A model generated the notes under the pieces. The model saw only the letters and a list, made by a program, of their open reading frames with translations, was not told the DNA's origin and did no database searches. Both the position numbers and the translations under genes were made by a program. From JAICIG01 sp035532215 (lineage in GTDB: Bacteria; Planctomycetota; Planctomycetia; Pirellulales; JAICIG01): a stretch of DNA of 17,436 nucleotides. Position 1 is the first letter of the stretch. Each line of letters starts with the position of its first letter. Where the stretch lies: the NCBI GenBank assembly GCA_035532215.1, contig DATKRK010000297.1, positions 1 through 17,436 on the forward strand. Reading direction: 5' to 3'. This document shows positions 13,743 to 17,436 of this stretch, one piece after another.

Positions 13743-14942
13743 TTATTCGCGCACCTGCTGGAAGTAATTGACGCCTTTTTTGTTCGACGTCACGACGTCC
13801 AACAGCCCGTCGCCGTTCACGTCGGCCACTTCGAACTGGGTGCCGACGCCGCTGTCGTGATCGAACTCGTGCGGAATCCAGACCGGCTTGCCATTCTTGC
13901 GCGTCAATTCGAACCAGTACATCACCGCCGGGTCGCCGGGATTCACGTCGCCGTTGGGGCCGTGGGCCCACCAACGCTTGCCGGTGACGAAGTCCATCAG
14001 CCCGTCGCCATTGATGTCGGCCAGGCACAGAGAGTGCGTTTGCGAGAAGCTGCGGTCGATTTCGTGCGTCTTCCAGCCGTCGGCGGTTTGCTCGTGCCAC
14101 CAGATGCCGATCTGGTGCGCGGCCGAACTGAGCACGTCGTTGTCGCCGTCGCCGTCGAAATCGTAAGCGTACATGTTGGAACAGGGCTGTCCGAACGGAG
14201 CGTCATGGAATTGCCAAGGTCCGCCGTCGTCTTTGGCGGGCGACTCCCACCAGCCCTCGGGCACGAGCACGTCGTTGCGGCCGTCGCGGTTGACGTCGCC
14301 CACGCCCAGGCCATGCGCGTATTTCACCGTGCCCGGCGCCGCCTTGACGGAGATGGCTTGGATCTTCCAAGGCTCGTAAGCGTCGGCGCCGCGGCGGATG
14401 ATCCCCATCTGCCGCAAGGGACCGTCCGTGTCCTTGGCGTCGGGCGAGAAGCCCGCCACCAGTTCGCGCCGGCCGTCGCCGTCGATATCCAGGTACAGGG
14501 GGCCTTCGTTGTTCGTCACCGGCGTGGCGACGTGCCGCTTCCAGGGGCCTGCTGCCCCATGCGGATTCTCCAGCCACCAGGTTTGCTGCCCGGGGAAATC
14601 GACGACGAGCAAATCCGTCCAGCCGTCGCCGTTCAGGTCGTCGGCGAAGTTGCAGAAGCTATTGCTGTAGTGGACGGGATCGTATTCTTCGGCCTTGTCC
14701 GCGACGACGTGCATTTTCCAGTCGGGCGCCGCGTAGTATACGCTGCCGGCGGAGATGTCCATTTTGCCGTCGTGATTGAAATCGCCCACGGCCGCCCCCT
14801 CGCTACGGAACTTGGCGTCGAACTGGGTGCGCTTGAAACGAATTTTGGCGGGCGCCTTTTCCTCGGCGCGGGACAGCCCCCCGGCGGCAAATAAGAACGC
14901 CGCAACCGCGGCGGGCATCGATGCACGAACCCAGAACCTCAT
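13743..14942 (-). CDS. exported FG-GAP/VCBS-repeat beta-propeller protein
   Basis: The 399-residue product has a signal peptide (VRASMPAAVAAFLFAAGGLS, ending near SRAEE). Seven calcium-binding-loop motifs of the form DxNxDGxxD follow, starting near residues 54, 102, 152, 216, 261, 309 and 374 (for example DFNHDGKMD, DLNGDGWTD, DIDGDGRRE, DVNGDGLLD). Seven repeats predict a closed seven-bladed propeller like integrin alpha heads. Aromatic pairs recur between them (TWWLENP, GWWESP, IWWHEQ). Such proteins are abundant in planctomycetes, are probably located outside the inner membrane and bind ligands; no enzymatic residues are evident. The start is firm: GAGGTGA lies four bases before ATG 14942. 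It is downstream of, and on the same strand as, the TIM-barrel gene, with a 90-base gap containing a strong hairpin. The convergent PDZ gene ends six bases away. Confidence 0.93.
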   Translation of the reverse strand: MRFWVRASMPAAVAAFLFAAGGLSRAEEKAPAKIRFKRTQFDAKFRSEGAAVGDFNHDGKMDISAGSVYYAAPDWKMHVVADKAEEYDPVHYSNSFCNFADDLNGDGWTDLLVVDFPGQQTWWLENPHGAAGPWKRHVATPVTNNEGPLYLDIDGDGRRELVAGFSPDAKDTDGPLRQMGIIRRGADAYEPWKIQAISVKAAPGTVKYAHGLGVGDVNRDGRNDVLVPEGWWESPAKDDGGPWQFHDAPFGQPCSNMYAYDFDGDGDNDVLSSAAHQIGIWWHEQTADGWKTHEIDRSFSQTHSLCLADINGDGLMDFVTGKRWWAHGPNGDVNPGDPAVMYWFELTRKNGKPVWIPHEFDHDSGVGTQFEVADVNGDGLLDVVTSNKKGVNYFQQVRE

Positions 14943-14963
14943 GAAATCACCTCACGGTTTCGC

Positions 14964-14996
14964 AAACTTGTAAGTCGGACGGCGACTGACAAGTTT
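14964..14996 (-). terminator. hairpin between TIM-barrel and FG-GAP genes
   Basis: AAACTTGT-A-AGTC (14964-14976) pairs with GACT-G-ACAAGTTT (14984-14996) around a 7-base loop, giving twelve paired positions with one A/G mismatch. On the - strand it begins 36 bases after the TIM-barrel stop and ends about 10 bases before the FG-GAP Shine-Dalgarno. It could terminate or attenuate readthrough or act as an operator. The trailing T-run is only three bases. Confidence 0.45.
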
Positions 14997-15032
14997 ACAC
15001 CGTGCCGGCGACCTGGAAAAACATAAAATCGC

Positions 15033-15788
15033 CTACAGCAGGCTTTCCAGCAACAGCCGCATCTTCCGCATCTCGGCCATGTGGTCGATTTCCGGGTCGC
15101 CGAGATCGACGATGTTCACGCACAAGGCCCGATTGTACTTGTGCTTGGTAAGCTGGGTTACGAGCCGCCCGTACTCGACTTCCCCTTGGCCCACCTTGAC
15201 TTGCAGCTTTTGCCGGCTGGTGTCGCGAAGCTGGAGGTGACAGACGTGCTTCATCACCTGGTCATAATTGCCGCCGGCGTGGGGGCCGTAGATGTAATGG
15301 CTCGGATCGAGCGTGATGCACAGCCCCTTGACGTGGTCGCACAGCACGACGGCCGTGTCGGGGGTCTGCGTCATGCGGCCGGTCTCGGTCTTCAGGCCGA
15401 CCAACACGCCTTCCAACGTGGCGATCCGCACCAGTTCGCGCAGCCGCTCGACCTCGGCGTTGAACGGCGTTCCCAGCTCGGCCGACGGCACGGTCAAAGT
15501 CACGACCTTGACGGCCTTGGCCAGCTTGCAAATCGACGAGAATTGCGCGTAATATTCGTCGTCGGGCGCCTCGATCTCGACGTTGAAAGAGATCGGAGTC
15601 AGCCGATGCGTATCGCGGCAGACGTGAATCGCGTGCTCCAGATTGGCGTGGACCTCCGACGGTTTGAGTTGCATGCCCGATTCGCGCAGGGCAATTTCGA
15701 CTCGCGAATACTCCAGATCAACCAAGCGCCCGAGCGCCGCATCCAGCGGGAGAGTGGGAAAACAATCGGTGGAGGCTGCGACAAACAC
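15033..15788 (-). CDS. sugar phosphate isomerase/epimerase-like TIM barrel (AP endonuclease 2 superfamily)
   Basis: The 251-residue product resembles the xylose-isomerase-like TIM barrels that isomerise or epimerise sugars and inositol derivatives using a divalent metal. Recognisable pieces are VFVAASTDCFPTLPLDAALG, YSRVEIALRESG, LTLTVPSAELGTPF-type strand (VVTLTVPSAELGTPFNAEVE), GLKTETGRM (Glu135), ITLDPSHYIYGPHAGGNYDQ (Asp161, His164), LQLRDTS and VGQGEVEYGRL (Glu203). Three usual metal ligands are present. The position often held by His in the HvHlkD strand is Gln186. The start is decided by AAGGAG seven bases before GTG 15788; the upstream ATG at 15809 has no ribosome site, and the AAGGAG lies inside its frame. 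The substrate is unknown. The FG-GAP gene follows on the same strand and could be cotranscribed. Confidence 0.88.
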   Translation of the reverse strand: MFVAASTDCFPTLPLDAALGRLVDLEYSRVEIALRESGMQLKPSEVHANLEHAIHVCRDTHRLTPISFNVEIEAPDDEYYAQFSSICKLAKAVKVVTLTVPSAELGTPFNAEVERLRELVRIATLEGVLVGLKTETGRMTQTPDTAVVLCDHVKGLCITLDPSHYIYGPHAGGNYDQVMKHVCHLQLRDTSRQKLQVKVGQGEVEYGRLVTQLTKHKYNRALCVNIVDLGDPEIDHMAEMRKMRLLLESLL

Positions 15789-15887
15789 TCCTGAACTCCT
15801 TCGAACCATCGACCAAGGACCGCGCGCCCGTTCACGACACGTAGCTTAACGGCCGAGCCCCTACCCTGGCAACAGCACCAAGCGCCG

Positions 15888-15917
15888 TTGTCCCGGCAAC
15901 GAGATACGCAATAGAAT
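15888..15917 (+). promoter_or_regulatory. candidate promoter for sppA
   Basis: TTGTCC (15888-15893) and TAGAAT (15912-15917) are separated by 18 bases. The implied start of transcription is near 15924, leaving a leader of only about 15 bases before ATG 15939. The spacing and -10 are good and the -35 is moderate. Confidence 0.4.
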
Positions 15918-15938
15918 GGACGTTTTCGAACTGCAGGT

Positions 15939-17048
15939 ATGCGAACCATGGAATCCGCCCACGAACCGCCGTCTCCCCCGATGACCGCAACTTTGGCGCC
16001 GGACGAGCGCCGCGGCGAGCATCCGCGCCCCGCGCGGCCGTCGCGCGCCTTCCGCTGGGCTGCGAGATTCATCGCGCTGGCCATCTTAGCCGTAGCGGCT
16101 TTGATGTTCTTGGGCTTGGCCGGCCTGGGGGACTTGGTCTCGGTGGGAGGCGATGATAGCATCCACGAGCAATATCACTCGCTCGATCGCCATGCCACGC
16201 AAAAGGTGGCAATCATTCTGGTCGAGGGCGCGATTCTCGACGGCGACGGCTTCGTCAAAAAGCAAATCGATAAAATCCGTAAGGACGACGACGTGAAAGC
16301 CGTCGTGTTGCGAGTCAATTCGCCGGGCGGAACCGTCACGGCCAGCGACTATCTGTACCACCACCTGACCAGGCTCACCGCCGAACGCAAGTTGCCGCTG
16401 GTGGTCAGCATGGGCGGCATCGCCGCCAGCGGCGGGTATTACGTTTCGATGGCCGTGGGCGATACGCCCGAGTCGATCTTCGCCGAGCCGACCACCTGGA
16501 CCGGATCGATCGGCGTGGTCATCCCCCACTACAACGTGGCGGGCCTGATGGAACAGTGGAACGTCGAAGAAGACTCGATCAAAAGCCACCGGCTCAAACA
16601 AATGGGCTCGCCGACGCGGCCCATGACCGAAGAAGAGCGGCAAATCTTCCAGGCCTTGGTCAATGACAGCTTCGATCGCTTCAAGCAGATCGTCAAAGCC
16701 GGCCGGCCGGCCTTCCGCAACGACGAGCAAGCTTTGACCAAGGTGGCCACCGGTCAGGTTTTCACCACGCGGCAAGCTCTGGACAACGGATTGGTCGACA
16801 AGGAAGGATTCATCGAGGAGGCGATCGAGCGGGCGATTGCTCTCGCTGGGCTCGACAAGGACAAGACCAAGGCGGTGAAGTACAAACGATCGGGCGGCCT
16901 GGTCGATCTCTTTTTGTCGACCGCCCACAGCCGCTCGACCCCGCCCTCGGGCGTTTCGCAACTCGCGGCGATTTTAGAGCTGACCGCGCCGCGGGCTTAT
17001 TATCTTTGCACTTGGCTGCCGCCGCTGGCCGTCGGCGGCGAGGACTGA
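15939..17048 (+). CDS. sppA: signal peptide peptidase SppA-type serine protease
   Basis: Membrane-bound ClpP-fold protease that degrades cleaved signal peptides. The 369-residue product has a 38-residue Pro/Arg-rich cytoplasmic start, one membrane helix (about 42-65, ARFIALAILAVAALMFLGLA) and a single SppA domain as in the short 36K form. Motifs are VAIILVEGAILDGDG, AVVLRVNSPGGTVTASDYLY, MGGIAASGGYYVSM with nucleophile Ser164, TTWTGSIGVV, and SHRLKQMGSPTRPMTEEER with general-base Lys220. GQVFTTRQALDNGLVDKEG is the usual C-terminal segment. Ser/Lys roles follow the family; both residues are present. ATG 15939 is given; ATG 15948, with AGGT nine bases upstream, is an alternative. It ends 22 bases before the convergent rlmN gene. 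Confidence 0.94.
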   Translation: MRTMESAHEPPSPPMTATLAPDERRGEHPRPARPSRAFRWAARFIALAILAVAALMFLGLAGLGDLVSVGGDDSIHEQYHSLDRHATQKVAIILVEGAILDGDGFVKKQIDKIRKDDDVKAVVLRVNSPGGTVTASDYLYHHLTRLTAERKLPLVVSMGGIAASGGYYVSMAVGDTPESIFAEPTTWTGSIGVVIPHYNVAGLMEQWNVEEDSIKSHRLKQMGSPTRPMTEEERQIFQALVNDSFDRFKQIVKAGRPAFRNDEQALTKVATGQVFTTRQALDNGLVDKEGFIEEAIERAIALAGLDKDKTKAVKYKRSGGLVDLFLSTAHSRSTPPSGVSQLAAILELTAPRAYYLCTWLPPLAVGGED

Positions 17049-17070
17049 GCCGCCCGGCAAGTTTCACGCG

Positions 17071-17436
17071 CTATTCGGCCAAGCCGCCGATCGCCAGCCG
17101 CGAACGTCGCAATTGCCCGCAGGCGGCGTCGATTTTATCGCCTTTGCGCTGACGGACTTGGACGTTGATCCCTCCTCGCGTCAGGATGTTCCGGAATTCT
17201 TCGAGCGCGGCGGCGGTTGGCGTCCGATAGGGCAAGCCGGCCACCGGATTATAGGGAATGACGTTCAACAGGGCCGTTTTGCCGCGCAGCAGGGCGACGA
17301 GCTCACGGGCGTGCTGCGGGCGATCGTTCAAGCCTCCGAGCAAGACGTATTCGAACGTCAACCGCCGGCCGGTGTGCTCGAAATAGCGGTCGGCGGCGGC
17401 CAGAATCGGGGCGATGCCGATTTTGCCGTTCACCGG
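17071..17436 (-). CDS. rlmN: 23S rRNA (adenine-C2)-methyltransferase RlmN, C-terminal part
   Basis: The gene is cut by the window edge; about 122 C-terminal codons are visible and the N-terminal radical-SAM half lies beyond 17436. RlmN methylates A2503 of 23S rRNA and A37 of some tRNAs using two SAM molecules. Diagnostic sequences are RRLTFEYVLLGGLND, HARELVALLRG, LLNVIPYNPVAGLPY, ALEEFRNILTRGGINVQVRQ and KGDKIDAACGQLR. The last holds the conserved Cys that forms the protein-RNA methylene link (Cys355 in E. coli numbering). The final residues are LAIGGLAE with the stop at 17071-17073. It is convergent with sppA. Confidence 0.95.
   Translation of the reverse strand, partial: PVNGKIGIAPILAAADRYFEHTGRRLTFEYVLLGGLNDRPQHARELVALLRGKTALLNVIPYNPVAGLPYRTPTAAALEEFRNILTRGGINVQVRQRKGDKIDAACGQLRRSRLAIGGLAE

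Noticed and set aside
15789..15809. Upstream ATG (15809) as start of the TIM-barrel gene
   Set aside because: A strong AAGGAG lies inside this stretch, seven bases before GTG 15788, and the ATG itself has no ribosome site.

Overview
The window looks like a chromosomal segment of a planctomycete, most likely Pirellulales-like. This is inferred from gene content and style, not from a marker gene. It is GC-rich, most genes are single or in pairs on alternating strands, and it carries families common in that group: a DUF3500 protein, a leucine-rich-repeat lipoprotein, an FG-GAP/VCBS propeller protein, a zinc-ribbon plus transmembrane protein, an ECF sigma factor with a membrane partner and a PDZ protein, and a TIM-barrel protein with a characteristic N-terminus. 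No phage, transposase, CRISPR, tRNA or rRNA gene is visible.

Layout. 1-266: leader with a nested inverted repeat that could fold as a four-stem RNA. 267-1838: gltX. 2138-2494 (-): small three-helix membrane protein. 2771-3700 (+): zinc-ribbon/single-TM protein. 5479-3713 (-): DUF3500 protein followed by an LRR lipoprotein, a likely operon. 5480-6024: 545-base divergent spacer. 6025-7251 (+): an unnamed protein with two RNA-polymerase-alpha-CTD-like helix-hairpin-helix modules and a helix-turn-helix. 8281-7229 (-): family-2 glycosyltransferase, overlapping the previous gene tail to tail. 8500-9264 (+): MacB/LolD-type ABC ATPase without a permease neighbour. 10983-9299 (-): EVE-domain gene and bioF, 5 bp apart. 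11248-13736 (+): ECF sigma factor, membrane anti-sigma-like protein and exported PDZ protein. 14942-13743 (-): seven-motif FG-GAP propeller. 15788-15033 (-): xylose-isomerase-like TIM barrel. 15939-17048 (+): SppA-type signal peptide peptidase. 17436-17071 (-): 3' part of rlmN.

How the genes work together. The clearest system is the sigma/anti-sigma/PDZ module. A cytoplasmic sigma factor sits next to a single-pass membrane protein with a long extracytoplasmic domain, then a secreted PDZ protein. A GGAAC-N17-CGTT element upstream has the form of an ECF promoter, which would fit autoregulation. The anti-sigma gene carries a palindromic repeat element translated in frame as the linker before its membrane helix. 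The remaining genes are housekeeping (gltX, bioF, rlmN, sppA) or planctomycete accessory proteins whose function cannot be set from sequence alone.

The most unusual items are the in-frame repeat element, the alpha-CTD-like protein, the nested inverted repeat at 23-116, and a 17-bp tandem duplication around the start codons of the ABC gene. All family calls come from recognising motifs by eye; no database search was made.
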